DNA of 64,000 nt. Origin: Methylorubrum populi. GTDB taxonomy: Bacteria > Pseudomonadota > Alphaproteobacteria > Rhizobiales > Beijerinckiaceae. Numbering within the stretch: position 1 is the first letter of the stretch; the number at the start of each line of letters is the position of its first letter. The translations under genes and the position numbers were made by a program. The DNA lies in contig JAQIIU010000003.1 of assembly GCA_036946625.1 (NCBI GenBank), positions 941,961-1,005,960 on the forward strand, written 5' to 3'. The notes below the pieces were generated by a model. It searched no databases and was not told where the DNA came from. It saw nothing but the letters and a program-made list of their open reading frames with translations. Of the stretch, positions 22,829-32,042 are shown piece by piece.

Positions 22829-23557
22829 ATGAAGACGACCGTCCTGGCCGCCCTCGGCCTGTCCGCCGCCCTCGCCACGCCCGCCCTGGCTCAGGACGCC
22901 TTCACTCAAGACGCCCTGCCGCTGCGCATCGGCGCCGACGCGCCGATCGGCTCCGCCGGCACCGACACCCGCGACTTCCGCGCCGAGGCGCTCCGTTCGG
23001 ATGCCGCCAGCATCGAGGCGAGCCGCATCGCCCTCGAACGCTCCCGCGATCCGCACGTGCGCAACTACGCCAACCGGGTGCTGGTCGAGCGTGAGGCCAC
23101 CACCAAGGCGCTGCTGCCCGAGGGCACCTCGCTCTCCGCCACCGGCCGCGTCGTCTCCGACCAGCAGGGCATCCCGACCCGCCTCGACAATCCGGTCGGC
23201 GTCGTGCTCGCTCCGGTGACGCTGGCCGCCAACATCGGCACCGGCATCGTCGGCGGCGTGCTCGGCGGCGTCGGCCTGGTCGACAACAGCCCGGCCGAGC
23301 CCGGCCGCCGCGTGGCGCTCGGCCCGAACGGCCAGCAGCGCCTGGAGCGCCTGCGTTCGGCCCGCTCGGCCCGCGCGTTCGACCGCGCCTACGTCAACGG
23401 GCAGGCCCGCTCCGACGCCCGGACGCTGGCGCTCTACAGCACCTACGCCCGCAACGGCGACAGCGCCGCCGGCCGCACCTTCGCCACCCAGGCGCTGCCC
23501 TACATCGCCGACGAGCACGCCCACTCGGCCAGCCTCGCCGACCGTATCGGCGGCTGA
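22829..23557 (+). CDS. Exported DUF4142 family protein
   Basis: 242 residues from ATG 22829, preceded by AAGGAAG. A Sec signal peptide (MKTTVLAALGLSAALATPALAQ) is followed by two helical halves resembling the DUF4142 ferritin-like fold: SDAASIEASRIALERSRDPHVRNYANRVLVER (residues about 53-84) and a second helical pair near the C-terminus ending IADEHAHSASLADRIGG. A Gly-rich hydrophobic stretch (VTLAANIGTGIVGGVLGGVG) lies between them. DUF4142 proteins are periplasmic and of unknown function. It is a single gene with its own terminator at 23584-23612. Confidence 0.78.
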   Translation: MKTTVLAALGLSAALATPALAQDAFTQDALPLRIGADAPIGSAGTDTRDFRAEALRSDAASIEASRIALERSRDPHVRNYANRVLVEREATTKALLPEGTSLSATGRVVSDQQGIPTRLDNPVGVVLAPVTLAANIGTGIVGGVLGGVGLVDNSPAEPGRRVALGPNGQQRLERLRSARSARAFDRAYVNGQARSDARTLALYSTYARNGDSAAGRTFATQALPYIADEHAHSASLADRIGG

Positions 23558-23583
23558 TTCCGACCGCGCGCGAAGTGTCGGTC

Positions 23584-23612
23584 AGGGCCGTCCCCGAAAG
23601 GGGGCGGCCCTT
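23584..23612 (+). terminator. Intrinsic terminator after the DUF4142 gene
   Basis: AGGGCCGTCCCC (23584-23595) pairs with GGGGGCGGCCCTT (23600-23612) around a GAAA loop, with one G-T pair. It lies 26 bases after the stop. Confidence 0.75.
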
Positions 23613-23658
23613 GCCGTTCCGGCACGCTCGCGCCGTCTCGCCCGGATCGGCACGACTC

Positions 23659-23830
23659 GTTATACCGTTTCCGATCGATCGCCTCGGGTTTGGCCCCCCT
23701 CCGTCATCGCGAGCGGCCGCGAAGCGATCCAGGGCGCGACCTGTCCGGAAAGGTCGCGCCCTGGATCGCCACGGCTTCGCCTCGCGATGACGCAGGAGAG
23801 GCCAAAGTCATCAACCGGATGTCGTATAGA
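23659..23830. repeat. Dispersed palindromic repeat, long variant of family A, copy 1
   Basis: About 170 bases starting TTATACCGTTTCCG and ending GTCATCAACCGGATGTCGT. Inside is a long near-perfect inverted repeat (CCGTCATCGCGAGCGGC.. with ..CCTCGCGATGACGCAGG) whose inner arms are GATCCAGGGCGCGACC and GGTCGCGCCCTGGATC. A second copy with about 90% visible identity is at 29071-29240. Confidence 0.8.
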
Positions 23831-23846
23831 CACCGGCGCTCCGAGA

Positions 23847-23972
23847 GCATCGTCTTTTCAGACAAGCCGGCAGCCACCTTTCGGGACGAGGCGCTCGACT
23901 CTTGTTTTTGCATCGTCTTTTTCCGAAAGCCGGAGGCCGCCTTTCGGGACTATGCCCTAGAATCCGGAATTC
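23847..23972. repeat. Two imperfect tandem copies of a 63-bp repeat in front of ybgC
   Basis: Both units share GCATCGTCTTTT, AAGCCGG and CCTTTCGGGAC in the same spacing (start at 23847 and 23910). The second unit runs up to the ybgC start codon, so it forms the 5' leader. Single relatives of this motif are common between genes in Methylobacterium and related genera; this is from general knowledge. Confidence 0.65.
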
Positions 23973-23973
23973 C

Positions 23974-24414
23974 ATGACTTCACAGACGCGCGCGGACGTC
24001 CACCGGCTCCCGGTGCGGGTCTATTACGAGGACACCGACTTCTCGGGCTTCGTCTATCACGCGAGCTACCTGCGCTTCATGGAGCGCGGGCGCACCGAAT
24101 TGCTGCGCGCGCTCGCGGGCGACCAGTCGGAGATGCATGCGGAGGGGGCCGGCCTCGTCTTCGTCGTGCGCAAGATGAGCCTCGACTTCCTCAAGCCCGC
24201 CCGCATGGACGACTGGATCGACGTGCTGACATGGTCGAGCGCGCTGCGCGGCGCCTCCATGCATCTGGCCCAGGAGGTTCGCCGCGGCGAGGAAACCCTG
24301 GTGCGCGCCGAGGTCGTCGTCGCCTGCGTCAGGAACGGCCGGGCGATCCGCCTGCCGGAAGGTCTGCGCCGGGCTCTCACCCCGCCGCCGCACGTCGACG
24401 AAACCGATCCTTAA
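23974..24414 (+). CDS. ybgC: Acyl-CoA thioesterase YbgC, first gene of the Tol cluster
   Basis: 146 residues from ATG 23974. This hot-dog-fold thioesterase hydrolyses short or long acyl-CoA and is commonly the first gene of tol-pal operons. The family signature VRVYYEDTDFSGFVYHASY with catalytic Asp (YYEDTD, about residue 21) and the following LRFMERGRTELLRAL are intact. 173 bases separate it from tolQ, so tolQRAB may have a separate promoter. The immediate leader consists of the 63-bp repeat unit. Confidence 0.92.
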   Translation: MTSQTRADVHRLPVRVYYEDTDFSGFVYHASYLRFMERGRTELLRALAGDQSEMHAEGAGLVFVVRKMSLDFLKPARMDDWIDVLTWSSALRGASMHLAQEVRRGEETLVRAEVVVACVRNGRAIRLPEGLRRALTPPPHVDETDP

Positions 24415-24587
24415 CCTTGAGAGGTGCTTAAACACCCCTCGCGGGGAAAGCCTCACCGCCACGAAAGGGCCCGGAGGCGACCCTTACTTTCGACAGATTC
24501 ACGAGTGATCTCAAGCTTCATCGCTCAAAGGATCAGTCGGCGGTCCGGCCCGCGGCGGCGCGGCCCTGACGACGCGAGGATCGTTCG

Positions 24588-25304
<717 letters not shown>

Positions 25305-25346
25305 GCGTCGCAGCCAACCGGAAGCGGGATCGATGGGCAAGATACG

Positions 25347-25796
25347 ATGGGCATGACGCACGGCGCGGTACAGGGCGGCGGCAAGCGCCGCCGCCGCGGA
25401 CGGCGCGGCCACGGCGCCATCAACGAGATCAACATGACGCCGTTCATCGACGTCGTGCTCGTGCTTCTCATCGTCTTCATGGTGGCCGCGCCGATGATGA
25501 CGGTCGGCGTGCCCCTCGACCTGCCGCAATCGAAGGCGAGCCCGCTCAATTCCGACGTCAAGCCGATCACGCTCTCGATCCGCCGCACGGGCGAAGTCTA
25601 TCTCGGCGAGGTCGAGCTGAAGGACGACGACATCGTGCCCCAGCTCATGCAGACGGCGAAGACCGGCACCGAGGAGCGCGTGTTCGTGCGCGGCGACAAG
25701 CGCGTCGATTACGGGCGCGTGGCGCAGGTGATGGCGATCGTGACCGGCGGCGGCTTCAAGAAGGTCGCCCTCGTCACCGAACCGGAATCGAACTAG
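25347..25796 (+). CDS. tolR: Tol-Pal system protein TolR
   Basis: 149 residues from ATG 25347; ATG 25353 is also possible. An N-terminal Arg/Lys-rich stretch (GGGKRRRRGRRGHG) precedes one membrane helix with the conserved ionisable residue: INEINMTPFIDVVLVLLIVF (Asp at about residue 36). The periplasmic ExbD/TolR domain follows (LPQSKASPLNSDVKPITLSI). It is 42 bases after tolQ and 16 bases before tolA. Confidence 0.95.
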   Translation: MGMTHGAVQGGGKRRRRGRRGHGAINEINMTPFIDVVLVLLIVFMVAAPMMTVGVPLDLPQSKASPLNSDVKPITLSIRRTGEVYLGEVELKDDDIVPQLMQTAKTGTEERVFVRGDKRVDYGRVAQVMAIVTGGGFKKVALVTEPESN

Positions 25797-25812
25797 GCGG
25801 AGCGGTACCAAA

Positions 25813-27120
25813 GTGGCTCTGCGCTGGCCCGAGTCCTTCAGGGATCGCGAACCGGGTGTCTGGATCTCGGCCGCGGCCCATGCCGCCGTGCTGGCCGCCG
25901 CCCTGTTCGCGGTCGCCGCTCCGGCCCTGCCCGACGCGCAGGAGGGTGTGCCGGTCGAGGTGCTGACCGAGCAGCAATTCTCGGAGCTGACCCGGGGCGA
26001 GCGCAACGCGGAGAAACCGGAGAACAATCCGAACCGCGCCGACCGCGTGGCGGAGAAGCTGGAGCAGCGCGAGCCCGAGAACGCCAAGACCGACGCGCCC
26101 GCCGCCCCGACCCGCACCGCCGACACCCGGCTCGCCGCCGTCGATGCGATGCCGCTGCGCGCCGACACCGCCGACCCGCTGGCCGACCCGGTGAAGGAGG
26201 AGGCGGAAGCCGCAGCCGCCCAGGCGGAGGCCGCGAAGGCCGAAGCCGAGAAGGCGGCCGCGGCCAAGGCCGCCGAGGCGAAGGCCAAGGCGGAGGCCAA
26301 GGCGAAAGCGGACGCCGCCGCCGAGGCCGCGAAAGCGAAGGCCGCGGCGGCGAAAGCGGAGGCCGAGAAGCGCGAGGAATTGCAGAAGCTGATCGAGCGC
26401 GAGCAGGCGGAGGCCGAAGCCGCGGCCAAGGCCGCCGAAGCGAAGGCCAAGGCACGCGCGGAGGCGAAAGCCAAGGCGGACGCGGCGGCAAAGGCCGAGG
26501 CGGAAGCCGAGCACCGCAAGCAGGTCGCCGAAGCCAGGGCCAAAGAAGCCAAGGCCAAAGCGGACGCCGAGGCGAAAGCCAGGGCCGAGGCCGCCGCGAA
26601 AGCCAAGGCGAAGGCGATGGCCGACGCGAAGGCCAAGGCGGATGCCGAGGCCAAGGCGCGCCAGCAGGCGGAACTCGCCGACAAGTTCAGCCCCGGCGAC
26701 ATCCGCCAGACGCTCGCCTCGAAGGCGCCCTCGCAATCGACCGGTGCGACCGGCCGGGAAGTGCAGCGCACGGCTTCGCTCGGCGCGGCGACCGGCAATG
26801 CCCAGCGCCTGTCGCCGTCGCTGCGCGACGCCCTCGTCGGCATGCTGCAGCAGCAGATCGAGCGGTGCTACTCGGCCCCGCCCGGCGCGACCCAAGGGGT
26901 GGTGCTGCCGATGCTCGACATCCGCCTCAACCCGGACGGCTCGCTCACCAGCGAGCCGCGGGTGATGCGATCAGGCAACAACTCGGTCGATCAGTCGATC
27001 GCCCAGGCCGCGCTCCGGGCGGTACGGCGCTGCGCGCCCTACAAGATCCCGGCCCAGTACGCGCCGTATTACAACGACTGGAAGGCCATCAACGCCGAGT
27101 TCGAGTTCTCGCCCGTGTGA
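25813..27120 (+). CDS. tolA: Tol-Pal system periplasm-spanning protein TolA
   Basis: 435 residues from GTG 25813. TolA connects TolQR in the inner membrane with Pal and TolB. It shows one N-terminal membrane helix (HAAVLAAALFAVAAPALP, about residues 17-35), a very long Ala/Lys/Glu-rich helical stalk (about 135-290; [20 protein letters not shown] and similar), and a C-terminal TolA/TonB-like domain with one Cys pair (ERCYSAPPGA and VRRCAPYKIP). The stalk is low-complexity and will draw spurious database hits. Confidence 0.93.
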   Translation: MALRWPESFRDREPGVWISAAAHAAVLAAALFAVAAPALPDAQEGVPVEVLTEQQFSELTRGERNAEKPENNPNRADRVAEKLEQREPENAKTDAPAAPTRTADTRLAAVDAMPLRADTADPLADPVKEEAEAAAAQAEAAKAEAEKAAAAKAAEAKAKAEAKAKADAAAEAAKAKAAAAKAEAEKREELQKLIEREQAEAEAAAKAAEAKAKARAEAKAKADAAAKAEAEAEHRKQVAEARAKEAKAKADAEAKARAEAAAKAKAKAMADAKAKADAEAKARQQAELADKFSPGDIRQTLASKAPSQSTGATGREVQRTASLGAATGNAQRLSPSLRDALVGMLQQQIERCYSAPPGATQGVVLPMLDIRLNPDGSLTSEPRVMRSGNNSVDQSIAQAALRAVRRCAPYKIPAQYAPYYNDWKAINAEFEFSPV

Positions 27121-27198
27121 TCCGCGGCGCGAACCCGCCGAGCCCCCGCATCATCGGCCTCTCCCTCAAGCATCCCTCGACGAGCCCGGACTTCTCCC

Positions 27199-28539
27199 AT
27201 GCCTGGAACAGCCCTCACCCGGCGCACCCTCCTGCCGGCGCTCGCGGCCGCCCTCGGTGTCCTCGCCCTGGCGCTCCCCGCCGCCACCCCGGCGCAGGCG
27301 CAGCTTCAACTGCGCATCGGCAGCGGCGCCTTCCAGCCGATGCCGATCGCCATCGCCGATTTCGCGGGCGATGCCAGCCTCGGCACGCTGGTGGCGAGCG
27401 TGATCACCAACAACCTGCGTCGCTCCGGCTACTTCACGCCGCTGGAGAAGGGGCGATTCCCGGAGAACCCGAGTTTCGACGCCGCGCCGAACTTCGAGGC
27501 CTGGAAGGGGACGGGCGTCCAGGCCCTCGTCACCGGCCGGATCGGGCGCGATTCCGCGGGCCGGCTCACCGTCGCCTTCCGCCTGTGGGACGTGTCCTCC
27601 GGCCAGCAGATCACCGGCCAGCAATACGGCACCGACGTCGCCAACGCGCGCCGCACCGGCCATCTCGTGTCGGACGCGGTCTACACCAGGATCACCGGCC
27701 TGGGCCCCTGGTTCGACAGCCGCGTCGCCTATGTCGACGAGTCCGGCCCCAAGGAGAACCGCCGCAAGCGACTGATGGTGATGGATCAGGACGGCGCCAA
27801 CGTGCGCGCGCTGACCGGCGGCGGCGACGTCTCGGTGGTGGCGCCGCGCTACTCCCCGGCGGGCCAGGAGATCGCCTTCATGACCCAGGCCACCGGGCAG
27901 CAGCCGAAGGTGCAGATGATCGATCTGGAGACCGGAAAGCGTCAGACGGTCGGCCACTTCGCCTCCATGAGCGCGAGCCCGCGCTTCTCGCCCGACGGGC
28001 GCCGCCTCGTGATGAGCGTGCAGCAGGGCGGCAACGCCGACATCGTGACGGTGGACATCGCCTCGAAGGCGCAGACCCCGATCACGCAGGGCCTCGCCAT
28101 CGACACCTCGCCGACCTACTCGCCGGACGGCAGCCAGATCGTGTTCGAGTCCGATCGCGGCGGCTCGCAGCAGATCTACGTGATGGGCGCCGACGGCTCG
28201 AACGCGCGCCGGATCTCCTTCGGCGAGGGCTCGGCCTCGCAGCCGGCGTGGTCGCCCAGGGGCGACCTGATCGCCTTCACCCGGCAGCGCAAGGGCGGCT
28301 TCGCCATCTGCGTGATGAAGTCCGACGGCTCCGGCGAGCGGGTGCTGACCGAGGGCTTCCACAACGAGAGCCCGACCTTCGCCCCGAACGGCCAGTACGT
28401 GATGTTCTTCCGCGATCCCGGCGGCCAGGGCGGCGGCAAGCTCTACATGGTCGACATCACCGGCAAGGTGGAGCAGCCGGTGCCGACTCCGTCCTTCGCC
28501 TCGGACCCGACCTGGTCGCCGCTGCTGTCGGGGAAGTAG
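27199..28539 (+). CDS. tolB: Tol-Pal system periplasmic beta-propeller protein TolB
   Basis: 446 residues from ATG 27199; the signal peptide is MPGTALTRRTLLPALAAALG plus a hydrophobic run ending at AQAQ, with a twin-arginine-like RR. The N-terminal domain (LRIGSGAFQPMPIAIADF) is followed by WD40-like (PD40) repeats such as YSPAGQEIAFM, FSPDGRRLVMSV, YSPDGSQIVFESDRGG and WSPRGDLIAFT. TolB binds Pal and TolA in the periplasm. In most proteobacteria pal follows directly; here no pal is found in the next 3 kb, which holds repeats and insertion sequences. Confidence 0.95.
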   Translation: MPGTALTRRTLLPALAAALGVLALALPAATPAQAQLQLRIGSGAFQPMPIAIADFAGDASLGTLVASVITNNLRRSGYFTPLEKGRFPENPSFDAAPNFEAWKGTGVQALVTGRIGRDSAGRLTVAFRLWDVSSGQQITGQQYGTDVANARRTGHLVSDAVYTRITGLGPWFDSRVAYVDESGPKENRRKRLMVMDQDGANVRALTGGGDVSVVAPRYSPAGQEIAFMTQATGQQPKVQMIDLETGKRQTVGHFASMSASPRFSPDGRRLVMSVQQGGNADIVTVDIASKAQTPITQGLAIDTSPTYSPDGSQIVFESDRGGSQQIYVMGADGSNARRISFGEGSASQPAWSPRGDLIAFTRQRKGGFAICVMKSDGSGERVLTEGFHNESPTFAPNGQYVMFFRDPGGQGGGKLYMVDITGKVEQPVPTPSFASDPTWSPLLSGK

Positions 28540-29070
28540 GCCGGCCGAGCGCCGCCCCGCGGGCTTCGTCGCGATCCCGCTGACGAATGCCGCCCAGGGG
28601 GCCGGAGCCGCTTCCGACATCGTACCGACGGCAAAGCCCACGCTGAAATCCGCGCGGGCCTCGACGGCCGGCACGGCAGAAACCCTTTCGCCGACGATAG
28701 AGACCGCGGCGGAAGCGGTCCGCAGGTGGGGCTGATGCGTGTTCGAAGTCGCGCCGTGTCGGCCGCTTCTGCGCCCCTAGGGATCCGCTTCCGTCCGGTG
28801 TTCGTGGCGGGCCGCTAAGTCCGAGACCGAACGGGTTCTCAGGCTATCCGAGCGGCTTCCTGCTGCGGTGGAGTCATCCCTGTCTCCTCCAGCTTTCGCC
28901 AACAAACCGCGCACAAACGACGCCGCTTCCTGGCCGATGTGCTTGCGATCGCGAAGCACCCAGGGAGACTGCGACTGTATTGGCAGGCCGTCAAGCGGAA
29001 ATCTGCCGCCAAGCCTTCCGATTTTCATCCCGTCGAATTCTTGGCGACCGAAATCGTTGGCCGGCAAGGG
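28540..29070. other. Gene-poor region after tolB with a possible gene remnant
   Basis: 531 bases without a supportable complete gene. On the plus strand, about 28880-29060 reads as a protein-like fragment without a start (HKRRRFLADVLAIAKHPG, then LRLYWQAVKRK, then DFHPVEFLATEIVG) and runs straight into the repeat at 29071. It may be the tail of a gene cut off by repeat insertion. The family was not recognised. Confidence 0.3.
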
Positions 29071-29240
29071 GTTATACCGTTTCCGCTTGATCGCTTCGGG
29101 TTTGTCCGCCCTCCGTCATCGCGAGCGGCCGCGAAGCGATCCAGGGCGCGACAGGTCCGGAAAGGGCGCGCCCTGGATCGCCACGGCTTCGCCTCGCGAT
29201 GACGCAGGACAGGCCGAAGTCATCAACCGGATGTCGTCTC
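29071..29240. repeat. Dispersed palindromic repeat, long variant of family A, copy 2
   Basis: Same boundaries as the copy at 23659-23830 (TTATACCGTTTCCG to CAACCGGATGTCGT), with the same long inverted repeat. It abuts the IS4-type element at 29247. Confidence 0.8.
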
Positions 29241-29253
29241 AGAGCCATGCCTT

Positions 29254-30645
29254 TTAAGGTGTTTTCTTAGCCATTAGCTTGGCCTTTTCGAGGACCCTGG
29301 CGGTGGCGACGTGTTTTCGGGCCGTAGCCGCCGCTACATAGGACTTGTCGACCTTGCGCTTGGGACCACGCGGGCTGGTTGCAATCCGCCCTGGGTCGAC
29401 CCGCTCCGCCAAGGCGAGCAAGCGGGCCGCGACGCTCGCCGCATCCTCCTGGCCCGTCAACACAGAGCCGTGTCCGAGCGCCACCATCAGCCCCTCGTAG
29501 CCGGCACCGATCTGACGGCTCAGGTGGAACACCGAGACCCGCGGCTCGGGCCCGTGCACCTGCTCGATGCACGCGCTCAGCAGGCTCAGCACGTTGTGGG
29601 CCAGAACGGCAGCGGCAAACCCCAGCAGGGCCGCCCGCGGACGACCCAGGCGACCGGCCTCGCTGTGCAGCACCCGTTCCATCTGCAGGAACAGACCCTC
29701 GATCCGCCAGCGTCGCCGATACACCTGCGCGATCTGCGCCGCACTGACGCTCGCCGGCAGGTTGCTCCACAGCCAGATCGTCCGGTCTCCCTCCGTCGTT
29801 GGCGCCGTCAAGCTCAGCGCGATGCGCCGCCACGCATCGCCGCTCCCCTCCAGCGTAATGCTCTGCTCACACAGTGTGCCGGTCTCGCAGGAGCCGCACG
29901 CCTGCCAATCCCCCTGCGCGCCCAGGCGGGGATGGTTGCCGTGCCGACGCACCACGAAGTGGCTGCCTGCCTCAACCAGACCCTGCAGCCAGGTCCGGAC
30001 ACAGAAGTGCCGATCGGCAACCCAGACCTGACCGGGCGCGGCAGCGTCCAGGAGGGCCCGGGCCAGCGCCCGTTCGTCGGCATAAGCATCTTCGGCCGCC
30101 ACCAGATCGACGGCCAGGCCGGTATCGGGATCGTAGACGACCAGGGTCTGCCCCGGCAGGGCGGCGCCGCGATGCGCGCGCAGAGGCTTCAGGCGCTTGT
30201 CGCTGCCGGGCAGATGGTTGCCGTCCAGCACGCGCAGTGCGTAGCCCGGCAGGCTCGGATGGCCGGTGCCCGCCGCGGTCATCACCGGGGCCAGTCGGGT
30301 CGCGCTGCCGCGCACGAGGGCGCGCAGCAGGTCGGGCTCGGTGCGGTTGACCTTGTCGTAGAGGGCGGGCAGCGAGACGGTCAGGTCTTCGGCTTCGCGC
30401 GCAGCGGCGTGCAACGACGAGCGCAGGCCGAGAGCGACGAGCATCGTCAGCCTGACGACAGTGGAGAACAGCAACTCCCGCGTGTATTGCCGCTGGCGAT
30501 GCTGCTCGAACACCTCGTCGATCCAGCCGGCCGGCAGCGCGTGTTCCAAGGCCGTGCGGGCCATCAGGCTCGTCGGCGCATAGTTCTCGAACCGTTCAAT
30601 GACGGCAGACCAGACTGGATCGGATCCTTGCAATGCTTCGCTCAT
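29254..30645 (-). CDS. IS4-family DDE transposase
   Basis: 463 residues from ATG 30645. The DDE pieces are visible: first Asp in LRVLDGNHLPG (about residue 138), second Asp in VWVADRHFCV (about 215), and the YREK-type motif as YRRRWRIEGLFLQME (about residue 310) carrying the catalytic Glu. The stop codon lies inside the left terminal inverted repeat. The start codon lies inside a 10-bp hairpin (30626-30652) that would hide it in read-through transcripts. Confidence 0.9.
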   Translation of the reverse strand: MSEALQGSDPVWSAVIERFENYAPTSLMARTALEHALPAGWIDEVFEQHRQRQYTRELLFSTVVRLTMLVALGLRSSLHAAAREAEDLTVSLPALYDKVNRTEPDLLRALVRGSATRLAPVMTAAGTGHPSLPGYALRVLDGNHLPGSDKRLKPLRAHRGAALPGQTLVVYDPDTGLAVDLVAAEDAYADERALARALLDAAAPGQVWVADRHFCVRTWLQGLVEAGSHFVVRRHGNHPRLGAQGDWQACGSCETGTLCEQSITLEGSGDAWRRIALSLTAPTTEGDRTIWLWSNLPASVSAAQIAQVYRRRWRIEGLFLQMERVLHSEAGRLGRPRAALLGFAAAVLAHNVLSLLSACIEQVHGPEPRVSVFHLSRQIGAGYEGLMVALGHGSVLTGQEDAASVAARLLALAERVDPGRIATSPRGPKRKVDKSYVAAATARKHVATARVLEKAKLMAKKTP

Positions 30646-30652
30646 TGCAAGG
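30626..30652 (-). promoter_or_regulatory. Hairpin over the IS4 transposase start codon
   Basis: CCTTGCAATG (30626-30635) pairs perfectly with CATTGCAAGG (30643-30652) around a 7-base loop. On the mRNA the AUG start is in the stem. IS4-family members such as IS10 and IS50 use similar structures to block translation of transcripts entering from outside; that role here is inference. Confidence 0.5.
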
Positions 30653-30692
30653 ATATAGTTAATATAAACGAACCTTAAAAGGCATACGTCTC

Positions 30693-30868
30693 AGAGCCTG
30701 TTTGACCGGCCGCCGTATCTTCGTCAGGCCACGGCAAGGCGAGAGGAAAGCCCTGCTCCCATCCTGAACCCTCATCCTGAGGTGCCGGAGCGCAGCGGAG
30801 GCCTCGAAGGGTGCTCCAGGGATCGCGCGGAACCTGGAGCCCCCTTCGAGGCCGCTCACGCGGCACCT
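30693..30868. repeat. Dispersed palindromic repeat, family B, left part (interrupted by IS110 element)
   Basis: Contains CCCTCATCCTGAGGTGCCGG, GCGGAGGCCTCGAAGG, CCTTCGAGGCCGCTCACGCG and GCACCT, matching the intact copy at 61397-61580. The palindrome is broken after ..GGCACCT at 30868, and the missing arm (CTCAGGATGAGG) resumes at 32043. Confidence 0.8.
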
Positions 30869-30904
30869 TGTATTGGCGACTCATGGCAGAGTGGCCGCGT
30901 CCCG

Positions 30905-31073
30905 TGAGGGATGCCGGGACCAGGGTGGCCACCCTGGTCCCGGCGGCGGCCGTCGGATCGAACGCACCTCAGCCCTCGGGGCTGATGCTGAGCCTGATCG
31001 CGGTCGCCCTCTTCATCGGACCCGGATGGTTGATTGAACGCCCGGTTCGCATCGCAAGGATGGGACGACGAAG
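30905..31073 (+). ncRNA. Predicted bridge RNA of the type 2 IS110 element
   Basis: A 32-bp perfect palindrome (30913-30944) makes a 5' stem-loop. First internal loop: 5' strand GCACCT (30964-30969) equals the left target half with core; apical stem AGCCC/GGGCT (30971-30975/30979-30983); 3' strand ATGCTGAG (30985-30992) pairs with target CTCAGGAT at 7 of 8 bases. Second loop: outer stem CTTC.TCG..CCC (31011-31023) with GGG.CGA.GAAG (31062-31073); 5' strand GGTTG (31028-31032) equals the element's right end; apical stem GAAC/GTTC (31036-31039/31045-31048); 3' strand CAAG (31055-31058) pairs with CTTG at the left end. The donor matches are short, so this is less certain than the type 1 RNA. Confidence 0.55.
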
Positions 31074-32036
31074 ATGGCCGAGCATACCAAACCCGTGGCC
31101 GGAATCGACACCGGCAAAGTGACTCTCGACGTGGCGCGCACCGACAGCACCGAGCTGTGGAAGATCGCCAACACCGCCAGCGGCTGGGATGATCTGTGTG
31201 GTCGCCTGGAAGCGGCCAGCATCACACGCGTCGGCATCGAAGCCTCGGGCGGTTATGAACGCGGCGTGGTGGCCGCCCTGCGCACCCGCGGCTTCGAGGT
31301 GGACCTGCATCAACCCCTGCAGATCCGCGCCTTCGCCAAACTCAGCCTGCGCCGGGCCAAGAACGATCGCCTCGACGCACGCCTGATCGCCGCTTTCACG
31401 CTGTTCCAGTCCCAGCAGCGTGAGGCACGGCCCGCCCCCGATCCACGCCTGCAGCCCTTCGCCGCCCGTCTCGTCTTCATCGAGCAGGCGATGGAGGACG
31501 CCGCCCGTGCCAAGCTGCGGCTCGAACACCAGACCGACCCGCGCCTGCGCCGTCAGCTCGAAGGCGACGCCCGTCGCGCCCGCCTGCGCGCCGAGCGCGA
31601 GTTCGCCCGCTTGGCCGAAGAGGTCAGGGCCCAGCCCGATCTGGCCGCACGCCTCGATCTGCTGCTCACCATCCCCGGCCTGGGCGAGAAGACGGCGCTG
31701 CGGCTGCTCGTGCTGATGCCCGAGCTCGGGCGCATCTCCCGCGAGCAGGCCGCCAGCCTCGCTGGCCTCGCCCCCTTCGATCACGACAGCGGGCAGCATG
31801 AAGGCGAACGCCACATCGGCGGCGGACGCGCCCGCGTGCGCACCGCTCTCTACACCGCGGCCCTGCCCGCCTCCTATCGCTGGAACCCCGCCCTGATCAC
31901 CCTGCGAACACGCCTGATTGCCCGCGGCAAGACCCACAAGAAGGCGCTGATCGCCTGCGCCCGCAAGCTCCTCACCTACGCCAACGCCGTCCTCGCTAGA
32001 GGCACACCGTGGAAACACGACACCGCGCACGCATAA
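31074..32036 (+). CDS. IS110-family transposase (RuvC-like DEDD plus serine Tnp domain), type 2
   Basis: 320 residues from ATG 31074, directly after the predicted bridge RNA. The N-terminal DEDD RuvC-like domain starts VAGIDTGKVTLDVARTD (Asp about residue 11) and continues with GIEASGGYERG and RRAKNDRLDARLIAAF. A coiled-coil middle is followed by the Transposase_20 domain: LLTIPGLGEKTALRLLVLM, then GLAPFDHDSGQHEGERH with the Ser expected to be the second catalytic residue. The C-terminus KTHKKALIACARKLLTYANA is typical. It is only distantly similar to the type 1 transposase at 39118 and 55752. Confidence 0.93.
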   Translation: MAEHTKPVAGIDTGKVTLDVARTDSTELWKIANTASGWDDLCGRLEAASITRVGIEASGGYERGVVAALRTRGFEVDLHQPLQIRAFAKLSLRRAKNDRLDARLIAAFTLFQSQQREARPAPDPRLQPFAARLVFIEQAMEDAARAKLRLEHQTDPRLRRQLEGDARRARLRAEREFARLAEEVRAQPDLAARLDLLLTIPGLGEKTALRLLVLMPELGRISREQAASLAGLAPFDHDSGQHEGERHIGGGRARVRTALYTAALPASYRWNPALITLRTRLIARGKTHKKALIACARKLLTYANAVLARGTPWKHDTAHA

Positions 32037-32042
32037 CGGTTG

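Larger units (their letters stand above)
29247..30686 (-). mobile_element. IS4-family insertion sequence with intact ends and target duplication
   Basis: Perfect 14-bp terminal inverted repeats: ATGCCTTTTAAGGT at 29247-29260 and its complement at 30672-30685. A 12-bp direct repeat CGTCTCAGAGCC flanks the element at 29235-29246 and 30687-30698, the duplication size seen in IS4-family insertions. About 1.44 kb, one transposase gene, no sign of decay, so insertion is probably recent. The target lies at the edge of repeat family B. Confidence 0.88.
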
